Of a stretch of DNA of 64,000 nucleotides, positions 9,708 to 17,756 are shown one piece after another. The notes beneath the pieces are model-generated. The model saw only the letters and a program-made list of their open reading frames with translations. It was not told where the DNA came from and ran no database searches. Origin of the DNA: a virus; IMG/VR virus record IMGVR_UViG_3300009506_000005, positions 1 to 64,000 of that record; one strand, 5' to 3'. The translations under genes were made by a program, and so were the position numbers. The number at the start of each line of letters is the position of its first letter. Within the stretch, counting starts at the first letter, position 1.

Positions 9708-12164
9708 GTGAACCTAAAGGATTGGTTTTACAAAGAAGTGGTTTCCGAAGGGTCTATGGATCTCGCCTTCTCCTGGGTCGAGGATGCCGACTGGAACATC
9801 GCCCTGGACAACGTGTTTGAGGGTGTGCACTCCCAGTCAGAGCCACAGCAACACGGCGTTGGAGATCTGACGGTAGATATCCCGGGCCCGATCGTTGCCG
9901 GCGGGAAGGACGGGGAGCGCATCTACCTGTCGGACACGCTGGCGAACCTCGATTGTTCCGAGGACGAGTTCAACGTGTCCACGGCCGTCGTGAACCCGGG
10001 GAACTCAAAGATCTTGTCGCTGTTCATCCGATTCAAGCGCCGCCTGGAAGATCCCCGCACGGACGGTAACGGGCAGACGGTCTACACCAAGCAGTACGAG
10101 GACGCAGAGCTCTTCGTGCGCCAGGGGACAGAGGCAGTGTCACCGACGCCACCGGCCGTGCTGACTGACGCCATCCTCCTCGGTGACGTGACTCTGAGCT
10201 TCGGGCAGACGCAGATCCTGAACACGGATATCGACGTGACCCGGGCGGAGACCTGGCTGCGCTACGTCTCGCCGAACTTCGGGACGATCGCCTACGGGAA
10301 TGCGCGGGACGTGATGCTGGCGGCCCTGGCAATCGTGGACATCTTGTGGAACGCCTTTCCTTTCTCGTTCACCGACACGTGGTACGGCGGCGAGACGGTG
10401 GATGGCAGCGCGCCGCCGGTCACCTCGATCCAGGAGGCGCTCGACGCGATCGTCTATGACCTGGCCCTGGCCACGCTGGACACGGGCTCGGCCGTGCGCG
10501 TGGGCTCCAACTTCATCGGGACCCACGGCCACCAAACGCCGAACACGGCGATCACGTGGGGCACGGCCACCGCGCGATCGGTGCAGTACGTCCTGGAGGT
10601 GATCGCCGACGCCGTGGACGCCCACGTCTTCGGAGCACCCCCCGCGCACCCCGCCAGCGCGATCACGTTCTCGCCCTACTCCTACATCGCGGCCACGGAC
10701 GTGCAGGCGGCGATGCAGGAGCTGATCGATGATCTCGCTGAGAACAGCACGACTCCGGACGGCGCGGAGCGGATCGGCTTCGAGCCCCTCACCTCGGGCC
10801 CCCCCAACTACCGCGAGTACTTCGGGGTCGGCGACACGAACGCGAGGGCGGCGTTCCTCAAGCTCCTGGCCCTGCTCGATGACAAGACGGGCTACGACCA
10901 GAAGGAGGACATCCAGGAGGACTGGTTGCACCATGACAAGGCGCTCATGGTGAAGAACCTCATGGGCGGGGGGAACGCCTACGAGCTCGACATGCCGGAC
11001 GTGGCGGCCGTACCCCAGTTCAAGGCGGGTGCGTCCGAGACCCACATGTACATCCCGAACAAGACCTGGTTCAACTGGGGTGGCGCGCAGTCCTTCCGCG
11101 ACTCGGCGATGGTCTACATCAAGCCCGCGCGTCCGGCGAACCACGTCTGGGCCATGGCCTTCATCGATGACGTTGGCCTGGACGTCTACTTCGTCGATTG
11201 CCGGAACCCCTCGATCGGTGGCGCGGTTGTGCGCTCGATCGACCCGGGTGGTGGCGAGGTCCCGCGGGCCATCTGTTCGAGCGGCTCGCGGATCTACGTG
11301 GTCTACAACTCGGATGACGTCTATGCCTGGGACGTGGACGAGAATTTGAACGTCTCGCTGGCGTGGGGCGGCTCCCCGGCCGTCCTCCCCGCCGGCGCCG
11401 TCGGGCTCACCCCCGGCATCATCATGGCGGACGCCTCCACGCTCTGCACGGCGAACGACGGCATCGCCGGGCCGAACAACTACACCCTGATCAACGCGGG
11501 CACCGGCGCGGTCATCGGCTCGTTCAGTGGCTCGGCGTCGCCGGGCGCGACGGCCACGGGCGCCATCTGCTCGGCCAGGCACCCGGTCACGGGCGCGGCC
11601 ATCATCTACGCGGTCTCGGACAACGCGGGATCGGACGAGCTCAACGAGATGGACATCACCGGGGCGAACCCCGGGTACTTCGGTGGCGCCAACCCCACCC
11701 TGGGCCCGGGGGCGAGCTGGAACCACATCGCCTGCGACGGGCTCTACGTCTACCTCCCCGACCAGTCATCGAACGGCTCGATGTCCCGGTACGGCGTGGC
11801 GAACGCCTCGGCCGCGCCACCTGCCGGTGGGTTCGAGGCAGCGATGTGGGCGTTTGGCGTGGACTACTGGCTGCATGATGTGGTCTTCGATGGGATCCGC
11901 GTCTGGTACGACGTCTACAACCCGGCGGCCGCGCCCCTGGTCAGGAACACGAAGCTGCATGGCTTCGACCCCACGGCGATCCCCACGCTGGGATGGGGCC
12001 TCGGGCTTCCTCCAGAGAAGCTGGCCTACTACTTCTACCCCTACGCTGAGATCGCCAACCCGAACGAACCCGGGCCACTCGCCTTCGATGGTTCGAGTGT
12101 CTGGGCCATCCGTCTCGCTGGGCAGGACGAGATAACACGGCTTACGAACTCTCACCTCAGATAG
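9708..12164 (+). CDS. Tail fibre-like protein with propeller-like C-terminus
   Basis: 818 residues from GTG 9708 behind AAGGGAGAAG. The N-terminal 130 residues are charged, with a putative virion-attachment character. Around residues 320-345 is SPYSYIAATDVQAAMQELID, a helix motif common in phage tail fibres and side-fibre stems. The C-terminal half (about residues 440-818) has repeated short blade-like units ending in D-x-Y/W-D patterns (YVVYNSDDVYAWDVDENLNV; HIACDGLYVYLPD; DVVFDGIRVWYDVYN), suggesting a beta-propeller host-recognition domain. Coding sequence is unusually GC-rich here. Role as receptor-binding fibre is inferred. Confidence 0.6.
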   Translation: MNLKDWFYKEVVSEGSMDLAFSWVEDADWNIALDNVFEGVHSQSEPQQHGVGDLTVDIPGPIVAGGKDGERIYLSDTLANLDCSEDEFNVSTAVVNPGNSKILSLFIRFKRRLEDPRTDGNGQTVYTKQYEDAELFVRQGTEAVSPTPPAVLTDAILLGDVTLSFGQTQILNTDIDVTRAETWLRYVSPNFGTIAYGNARDVMLAALAIVDILWNAFPFSFTDTWYGGETVDGSAPPVTSIQEALDAIVYDLALATLDTGSAVRVGSNFIGTHGHQTPNTAITWGTATARSVQYVLEVIADAVDAHVFGAPPAHPASAITFSPYSYIAATDVQAAMQELIDDLAENSTTPDGAERIGFEPLTSGPPNYREYFGVGDTNARAAFLKLLALLDDKTGYDQKEDIQEDWLHHDKALMVKNLMGGGNAYELDMPDVAAVPQFKAGASETHMYIPNKTWFNWGGAQSFRDSAMVYIKPARPANHVWAMAFIDDVGLDVYFVDCRNPSIGGAVVRSIDPGGGEVPRAICSSGSRIYVVYNSDDVYAWDVDENLNVSLAWGGSPAVLPAGAVGLTPGIIMADASTLCTANDGIAGPNNYTLINAGTGAVIGSFSGSASPGATATGAICSARHPVTGAAIIYAVSDNAGSDELNEMDITGANPGYFGGANPTLGPGASWNHIACDGLYVYLPDQSSNGSMSRYGVANASAAPPAGGFEAAMWAFGVDYWLHDVVFDGIRVWYDVYNPAAAPLVRNTKLHGFDPTAIPTLGWGLGLPPEKLAYYFYPYAEIANPNEPGPLAFDGSSVWAIRLAGQDEITRLTNSHLR

Positions 12165-12178
12165 TATAATTGCCGAAG

Positions 12179-12703
12179 ATGTCTACCACCACTGGCGAGA
12201 GGTTGAGGATGGCACCGAGGAATGGCGATGGATCTCCAGACTATGAGGAAGCGTTCAAGCAGATCGGTGACAGGATGTCGGGGTTCAACGAGACCGTGAG
12301 CGGGCTTGCTGGAGACGTGCGCGGTATCGGTGAACGCCTGGCTCGATCTGAGGAGAGCACGAAAGGCCTGTGGAAGGAGATGCGGAGCACGGGTGAGAAG
12401 GTCGATGGGCTCCCGGACAAGATGCGGGAGATCGTCCGCGAGCACAAGACTGACTGCCCCGCAGCCGTCCGCGCGGATGAGAAGATCCGCAGGCGCACGG
12501 ACTCCAGGATCCCGATGCCGGAGCGTGACCCGTTCCGCGAGAGCTCGCAGCTCTTCCCCATAGATGCTGGAACAGGGCGCATGATCCGCAGCGATGGGAA
12601 CGGTGGCTATGTGATACCGAAGGCTGTCCTGTGGATCGGCTGCATCATCGGAATCGCCATCGCCGCCGGCGGCTGGCTACTCGCCACTCTCGGCGTCTTT
12701 TAG
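12179..12703 (+). CDS. Coiled-coil protein with C-terminal membrane anchor (XhlA-like)
   Basis: 174 residues from ATG 12179; ATG 12209 behind GAGAGG is an alternative. The first 90 residues are a heptad-rich coiled coil (QIGDRMSGFNETVSGLAGDV), then a charged linker and one C-terminal transmembrane helix (VLWIGCIIGIAIAAGGWLLA). This plan resembles haemolysin XhlA/phage lysis-associated membrane proteins that pair with a holin. The next gene, 14 bases on, is a small multi-span membrane protein, which supports a lysis pair. No direct sequence family match. Confidence 0.5.
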   Translation: MSTTTGERLRMAPRNGDGSPDYEEAFKQIGDRMSGFNETVSGLAGDVRGIGERLARSEESTKGLWKEMRSTGEKVDGLPDKMREIVREHKTDCPAAVRADEKIRRRTDSRIPMPERDPFRESSQLFPIDAGTGRMIRSDGNGGYVIPKAVLWIGCIIGIAIAAGGWLLATLGVF

Positions 12704-12717
12704 AAAGGACTGGAACC

Positions 12718-13029
12718 ATGGAAGCGATGTTGTCCCCCGAGCTCTACACCCGCGTGGCCATCTGCGCGTTCGCCGTGTGGGCGGTCATGGCCGCGGCCAG
12801 GTCCGCGTTCGGTCTCACGCTGAACAGCCCCGCAGCTCGCCGCATCTTCCCCCTGGCCTCGCTCATTCTCGGCGTTCTCCTCATGATGATCCCCGCTGCG
12901 CTGCCAGAAGCATTCGAGGGCGGCTGGTACCATCGCGTGGTGCTCGGTATCATCTCCGGCGCCCTGGCCTCTCACGGCCGCACTTCATTCCGCCGTATCG
13001 CCGGCAAGGGCATCTCAAAGGAAGACTGA
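12718..13029 (+). CDS. Small multi-span membrane protein, candidate holin
   Basis: 103 residues, ATG 12718 behind AGAAAGGA. Three hydrophobic segments: VAICAFAVWAVMAAA, FPLASLILGVLLMMIPAAL and VVLGIISGALAS, with a short charged C-terminal tail (RRIAGKGISKED). Size, three helices and charged tail fit a class I type holin. It directly follows a coiled-coil membrane protein and is the last gene before a 770-base intergenic region. The endolysin candidate lies far away (35775-36608), which is unusual for a lysis cassette, so the call is an inference. Confidence 0.5.
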   Translation: MEAMLSPELYTRVAICAFAVWAVMAAARSAFGLTLNSPAARRIFPLASLILGVLLMMIPAALPEAFEGGWYHRVVLGIISGALASHGRTSFRRIAGKGISKED

Positions 13030-13208
13030 CCGCAGCCAGGTACAGTTGCGCTGCCAGACGCTTTCGCAAAAGTGGCAATGCGTCCTGGAACCGTCACTTC
13101 GCGGTACAGGCCGATCAAGTGTTCGCCATAAATTCGCCATAAATTCGCCAGCTGTTCATCTGTCGCTAGGCTCTCGACCAACAATGGCGAGGGTTTCCTT
13201 GACACCAT
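12972..13208 (-). CDS. Possible small leftward gene, unknown
   Basis: 78 residues on the minus strand, ATG at 13208 preceded by a good ribosome-binding site (GAGGAG, 9 bases upstream). The first 60 residues look protein-like (SLATDEQLANLWRIYGEHL), but the 3' end overlaps the holin-like gene on the other strand and the middle is encoded by an 11-bp tandem repeat. It would be the only leftward gene for 60 kb. Kept only because of the ribosome-binding site; may be chance. Confidence 0.22.
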   Translation of the reverse strand: MVSRKPSPLLVESLATDEQLANLWRIYGEHLIGLYREVTVPGRIATFAKASGSATVPGCGQSSFEMPLPAIRRNEVRP

Positions 13209-13795
13209 CTCAATTCTCCTCGCTCACGTCCGACGTTTGTTGCCATGCATCTTTTGATATTTCTTATCGGCACCAACTAGCAACAAGACCCTGAGAGCCG
13301 CGTGGTTGCTGGCTCGCAGAGTCATGTGCGCCTTAGATGGACGAGAATGCGATCTGAGGGGTTCCTGTCAGCGAACATAGTCTGAATAGGTGGATAACGC
13401 TCGCGACGACTGAGGGCCATTCTCCGTGCGCTCAGGAGCATCCGATGAACGAGTGGTGAACTTATGGCGAAACCATGGCAAGAGTATGTCAACGCGTGAC
13501 AGGGTATGTCCGACTGATCGGGACACGGACCCAGGATCGGGTGGTGAATCGCTCGTTTTTCACGAAGTGTGATCGCGCGTTTTGACCCGGAAGAAACCGC
13601 CGAAATGTCGTGTACCTGGGTGGCTGCACGCGCCGCTATTCTAGAGAGGTGGTCATTTGTCTATTGTAAACGACGTGTTAGGGCGCCGTGCTCGCTGTGC
13701 CTGTTTTCAGATCGCGTGTTTTTTTGTTGACACGCCCGGCCACAAATGGCAGTGTGATGTTGTTAGCGGTTCGCGCGATTCTGAAAGGAGACCAC
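13030..13795. other. Long intergenic region between tail and MoxR modules
   Basis: 766 bases with no convincing rightward gene. It holds the 11-bp tandem repeat at 13124-13150 and several TGGC(G/A)A motifs (13071 AGTGGCAA, 13184, 13464, 13475). AGTATGTC and GGTATGTC occur at about 13493 and 13503. A seven-T run lies at about 13720, followed by TTGACA (13726) without a good -10 box at 16-18 bp. SD AAAGGAG precedes the next ATG (13796). Composition is less GC-rich than the flanks. Probably a regulatory boundary between late and early/middle transcription. Confidence 0.6.
13124..13150. repeat. 11-bp tandem repeat, 2.5 copies
   Basis: Two perfect copies of CGCCATAAATT (13124-13134, 13135-13145) followed by CGCCA. 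Located in the intergenic region downstream of the holin-like gene. Unit length near one helical turn would place identical sites on one DNA face, as in iterons or operator arrays. Confidence 0.8.
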
Positions 13796-14788
13796 ATGGC
13801 TGAGGCAAGCGAGACGATCAGAGACAGGCTCCGCAGGGATCTGAACCAGGCCGATGGTCGGGTCATTGGAGACGTTGTCATGTGGAACAGCCGCGCTATC
13901 CACGCCATGCGCGCGGACGTGGACAAGCTGCTCCACGACCTCGGCCTTGCCGATGACATCAAGCTCAAGAGCCCGGCGCCCGTCACCTGCTTTCGCAGGG
14001 CTGTGATCAGTGCGCGCCGAGGCCCGGAGGCGCGGGACTACGTGCTGGAGAAGCTGGGCGAGGACGATGATGAGATCGCCGTGGCAGTGCTCTCCAAGGA
14101 GACCATCGACAGGATCGAGGGGACCGAGAACTGCGAGAGTGAGCTGGCCCGGACCAAGGACCTCAAGTTCCAGTCCGAGTTCGTGGCCACGTTCAAGAGG
14201 GCCGTGGCCGAGGCCCATCCCCTCGCGTTCTCCAGCGAGCTCCTGGTCATCGACCCGCCCACCGTCCGGCATCCCATCGCGGACAAGATGGTGATGGAGT
14301 TCAGGCGGCTGCGAGACAGGTACACGGCTGTGGACATCTCCCGCGCCTTCATCGAGACGTTCGACAAGAAGTGGAGCGGCATCCGCCTCAAGCTCGATGG
14401 CGGGGCCTGGTTCATTCCCGCGGACCTCTCGGACAAGGTGGCGGCCTGGCGCTATCTCATGGCGAAGATCAAGGCGCATCCCGTGGTGCTCCCGCAGTTC
14501 GATGCTGGCGACACGGTGAGCGGCATCGCCGAGGCTGCGGCCGATGACCTCCTCTCGCAGGTGGACGAGATGCGGCAGGAGATCGAGGAGATGACGGACA
14601 AGACAAGGATCGGCACGATGGAGTCCCTGGCAGAGGTGCACTCCAGGATCAAGGCGAAGGCGAACATGGTCAAGCGGATACTCGGCAAGGAGATCGGCTC
14701 GATCGACAAGCTTCTGGACGAGGCGGACGACGCGCTCATGGAGCGCATGAACGCGAGGCGCAAGCCGGAAAGGAAGGGGACGAAATGA
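13796..14788 (+). CDS. Unrecognised partner of MoxR-VWA operon
   Basis: 330 residues from ATG 13796 (SD AAAGGAG, 6 bases). Mostly helical, charged, soluble; the N-terminal 130 residues have a compact alternating pattern (IGDVVMWNSRAIHAMRADVD; CFRRAVISARRG) and the C-terminal 100 are coiled coil (VDEMRQEIEEMTDKTRIG). No catalytic motif seen. It overlaps the downstream AAA ATPase by four bases, so the two are translationally coupled. It may be a DUF6744-type protein, which is my recollection of the gene usually found beside phage MoxR ATPases; not confirmed. Likely adaptor or substrate receptor for the ATPase. Confidence 0.65.
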   Translation: MAEASETIRDRLRRDLNQADGRVIGDVVMWNSRAIHAMRADVDKLLHDLGLADDIKLKSPAPVTCFRRAVISARRGPEARDYVLEKLGEDDDEIAVAVLSKETIDRIEGTENCESELARTKDLKFQSEFVATFKRAVAEAHPLAFSSELLVIDPPTVRHPIADKMVMEFRRLRDRYTAVDISRAFIETFDKKWSGIRLKLDGGAWFIPADLSDKVAAWRYLMAKIKAHPVVLPQFDAGDTVSGIAEAAADDLLSQVDEMRQEIEEMTDKTRIGTMESLAEVHSRIKAKANMVKRILGKEIGSIDKLLDEADDALMERMNARRKPERKGTK

Positions 14789-16044
14789 GCACCGCAGTGA
14801 AAATGGCTGAGGCAGCGGCGAACATGGCGCAGGCGGCGAAGGCGGGCGGCGTGAGCATGGATGAGATCCACGAGAACCAGCTTCTTGGAAAGGCGCGCAA
14901 GTCCATGCGCCAGCTCAGCGATGAGCTGAACGGAGCCTTCTTCGAGAGAGCGGCCCTGGTCCACGCCCTGATCCTGGGGCTGATCGCGAAGGTCAACGTC
15001 TTCTGCCTGGGGGAGCCTGGCGTGGCGAAGAGCGACCTCATCAACAAGTTCTCCCAGGCCCTCGGGCTCAAGTGCTTCGACATGGTGATCAACGGGGACA
15101 CCACGCCGGCCACCCTCTTCGGACAGCCGAACACGAAGCACCTGGAGGAGACCGGCCGCATCGCGAGGGAGGTGGAGAACACAGTCCTCGACGCGGAGGT
15201 AGTGAACCTGGACGAGTTCTGGAAAGGGAACAAGACCCTCCAGAACTCGTGCCTCCAGGTGTTCAACGAGCGGAAGTACACGGAGGGGTCGTTCCGCGTG
15301 GACTGCCCCATTCAGCTCGGGGTCATCGCCGGCAACGAATACCCGAAGGACCAGGACCTGGACGCCATCTTCGATCGGTTCCCGCTCAGGGTGCGGGTGA
15401 CGGATATCGAGGATGACGACGCCTTCGAGAAGCTGGCCTACATGCGGGGCTCCGGTACCATTGGTATCAATGTTCCCAAGCAGGAGATCGCCGCGTTGCA
15501 GCGCGCGGTGGATGACTTCACCTGGAAGAAGGAGAACGCCGCGAAGCTCCGGGTTATCCGCGCGGCGTGCCGGGAGGAGGGCTTCCACGCGAGCCCCCGC
15601 CGGTGGATGGCGGGGATCCGGCTCGTCATCGCGTCGGCCATCTTCCGGGGTAAGGACACCATCGGCGACGATGACTACCTGATCCTCGCCGCGTCTCTGT
15701 GGGACAACCACAACGACCGGTCCAAGCTCTACGGCCTGATCGGCCAGGCGGTGAACCCGCACGGCGCCCGGATGCGCGAGATCATGGACGGAGCCACGGA
15801 GAGCGTGCGCCGGCTCCCGGACCTCAGCTCGTTGAAGAACGGATCGATCACGAAGGCCGTGGCACAGGAGCAGGTCCTCACCGTGCAGACGGAGCTGGAC
15901 GAGTTCGAGAAGATCCTCCAGGAGATTTCACAGACCGCGGACGAGGGCGAGATGGGCGAGGCTTGGAGCAAGTTCAACGAGCTGCGGGATGTCGCCGACA
16001 ACGTGGCCACCGAGGTGACGAGGCACGGGCGCAGGAGCAGGTGA
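14785..16044 (+). CDS. MoxR/RavA-type AAA+ ATPase
   Basis: 419 residues, ATG overlapping the previous stop. Walker A GEPGVAKS at about residues 76-83, Walker B VVNLDEFW at about 139-146, sensor-1 region GVIAGNEYP at about 178 and an arginine-finger candidate DRFPLRVRV near 195. The order and the helix insert before Walker B fit the MoxR/RavA clade of hexameric AAA+ chaperones. Such ATPases act with a VWA-domain partner, which is encoded immediately downstream with a one-base overlap. Cytoplasmic remodelling factor; the substrate is unknown. Coupling on both sides indicates a three-gene operon. Confidence 0.88.
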   Translation: MSTAVKMAEAAANMAQAAKAGGVSMDEIHENQLLGKARKSMRQLSDELNGAFFERAALVHALILGLIAKVNVFCLGEPGVAKSDLINKFSQALGLKCFDMVINGDTTPATLFGQPNTKHLEETGRIAREVENTVLDAEVVNLDEFWKGNKTLQNSCLQVFNERKYTEGSFRVDCPIQLGVIAGNEYPKDQDLDAIFDRFPLRVRVTDIEDDDAFEKLAYMRGSGTIGINVPKQEIAALQRAVDDFTWKKENAAKLRVIRAACREEGFHASPRRWMAGIRLVIASAIFRGKDTIGDDDYLILAASLWDNHNDRSKLYGLIGQAVNPHGARMREIMDGATESVRRLPDLSSLKNGSITKAVAQEQVLTVQTELDEFEKILQEISQTADEGEMGEAWSKFNELRDVADNVATEVTRHGRRSR

Positions 16045-17627
16045 TGATCAAGGACGTCCCGATAGACTTGCATGTGGACTACAGCGGCCAGGTGCGAGAG
16101 GTGACCGTCACGGAGGAGATCTCCAACCGGGCCCGCATCCTCGGCTCGTCAGTTGCCGCGGGTGCCGTGCAGAACGACAGGATCGACCTCTGCTACGAGG
16201 TTGGCTCGTTCGATCGCGCGCTGTGGAACGACCTCCTCGTTGGAGATTCCGTGGCCCGGGAATCGATGCGCGCCGGCCGCCAGCACTACGAGGCGTTCTC
16301 CTCCTTCGGGCGCGAGGTCTTCCACCGGCTCCGGGCCCATGCCCCGCAGAAGCTGGAGGAGCCCAACCCAGGAAGCGGTTGGGCGCAGCGCCTCCATGCA
16401 TCGGGGGAAGAGGACGTCGAGCGCCTGCGACAGAGGACCATGGGCGACAGGATCCGGTCTACCCACGCCACCATCGCCGTCTGCGACACGCTCATCGATC
16501 ACGTGGAGCACCCGAAAGAGCAGGTGCCGGACGCGCGCAAGGAGCAGGAAGCGGAGGAGATGATCCGGCGCATGGTGGAGCGGGCGAAGGATCCGGAGCG
16601 GAAGGAGGAGCTGGAGCAGGAGGCCGAGGCCATGGCCCAGCTTGCCGCTGAGACGGCCCAGAGTGCCGATGAGGCGGCGGAAGACATGGACGGGGTATCC
16701 ATGAGGGGGGCCATGCGGCGCGCCGTCCAGGCGGCGAATGAGAGGCTCGACGACATCGATGCGGTAGAGGACTGCTTCGGATTCGGCACCGGGATAGGAG
16801 ATCGCTCCATCCTCTCGGATCCATCCACCGCGGCGACGCTCGCCAACCTCCTCAAGCAGAACCGTGGCAAGCTGCGCAAGGTCATCGAGCTCGCCGGGCG
16901 CATGAAGCGGGACGCAGCGAACGAGCAGCGCAAGCAGCCGAGGTACGGCGTGGGAGAGCCCGTGGACGTCACGAAGGGAGACGATCTCCTGGACTTGATG
17001 CCGGAGGAGTACGTGAACCGCGCCATGCACCGGCCGCTCTTCTACGCGCGGTATCTGGATCGCGCGCTTCTCGTACGGAAGAGGACGGTGGACGAGCCCA
17101 AGAAGAAGGGGCCGATCGTCATGGCCATCGACTGTTCGGGGAGCATGGGCGGGGATCGGCATGCCTGGGCCATGGCCACGGCCATCGCCTACTTGCAGGT
17201 GGCCAGAGAGCAGCGCCGCTCGTTCGCCGTCTTCTTCTTCGACAGGCAGCTGTACGGCGAACAGCGTTTTCCGGCGAGCTCACCTGTTGATCCCGATAAG
17301 CTGATCGAGCTGCTCTCGTTCTCGCAGCCTGGGGGTGGCACGGACTTCGAGGAGCCTCTGAGCCGGTGCCGTCTGATCATCGATGAGGAGCCGGACTTCG
17401 AGCTGGCCGACATCATCATGATCACGGACGGCGAGTGCGTGGTTGGAGAGGACTGGCTCCAGGACTTCAACCGATGGCGCGAGGACAAGGGCGTGCGTGT
17501 CTTCTCCATCCTCATCGGCGTGAGGGCGGAGGGCAGCACGAACCAGGAATTCAGCAACGAGGTGGTCTCGCTGGACAGAGAACTGCGCAACGACAAGGAG
17601 GCGCTAGGCCTTTTCGGGAAGGTGTGA
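16044..17627 (+). CDS. VWA-domain protein (ViaA-like), partner of MoxR ATPase
   Basis: 527 residues; ATG 16044 overlaps the ATPase TGA by one base. The N-terminal 330 residues are helical and highly charged (acidic/lysine segment 170-230). The C-terminal VWA domain carries a complete metal-ion adhesion site: DCSGSMGG (about residue 363), threonine in GGGTDFEEP (about 430) and ITDGECV (about 458). In RavA-ViaA and cobalt chelatase ChlD/CobT pairs the VWA protein presents substrates to the AAA ring. MIDAS completeness suggests metal-dependent binding is intact. Phage function unknown. Confidence 0.88.
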   Translation: MIKDVPIDLHVDYSGQVREVTVTEEISNRARILGSSVAAGAVQNDRIDLCYEVGSFDRALWNDLLVGDSVARESMRAGRQHYEAFSSFGREVFHRLRAHAPQKLEEPNPGSGWAQRLHASGEEDVERLRQRTMGDRIRSTHATIAVCDTLIDHVEHPKEQVPDARKEQEAEEMIRRMVERAKDPERKEELEQEAEAMAQLAAETAQSADEAAEDMDGVSMRGAMRRAVQAANERLDDIDAVEDCFGFGTGIGDRSILSDPSTAATLANLLKQNRGKLRKVIELAGRMKRDAANEQRKQPRYGVGEPVDVTKGDDLLDLMPEEYVNRAMHRPLFYARYLDRALLVRKRTVDEPKKKGPIVMAIDCSGSMGGDRHAWAMATAIAYLQVAREQRRSFAVFFFDRQLYGEQRFPASSPVDPDKLIELLSFSQPGGGTDFEEPLSRCRLIIDEEPDFELADIIMITDGECVVGEDWLQDFNRWREDKGVRVFSILIGVRAEGSTNQEFSNEVVSLDRELRNDKEALGLFGKV

Positions 17628-17695
17628 TTACCGTCGTGTGCGAACAGAGGAAACCCACGCCACGACTGGGCCACACTGATCCGCTCGGAAAAAAC

Positions 17696-17724
17696 TTGCC
17701 AAGCGGTTTTGGTGGGCGTACTGT
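17696..17724 (+). promoter_or_regulatory. Sigma70-type promoter for nuclease gene
   Basis: TTGCCA (17696-17701), 17-base spacer, TACTGT (17719-17724), in the 129-base gap after the VWA gene; predicted start about 17731, giving a leader of about 26 bases. The ribosome-binding site before ATG 17757 is weak (GCGGGG). Confidence 0.55.
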
Positions 17725-17756
17725 GGATGAATTGAGCTAAGGCTCGCGGGGAAAAA

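Noticed and set aside
10140-11726. 528-codon open frame on the minus strand opposite the fibre-like gene
   Set aside because: Arg/Val/Asp-rich shadow without ribosome-binding site or domain pattern.
12142-12170. TATAAT at 12165-12170 as a promoter of the coiled-coil/holin-like pair
   Set aside because: The -10 box is perfect but the -35 (TTACGA) matches at only three positions and the box overlaps a gene end; not strong enough to list.
13199-13227. TTGACA at 13199
   Set aside because: The hexamer 17 bases on is GCTCAC; no -10 box.
13726-13765. TTGACA upstream of the MoxR operon as a promoter
   Set aside because: No acceptable -10 at 16-18 bases; the best candidate TGTGAT is 20 bases away. 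A promoter is expected here but I cannot place it.
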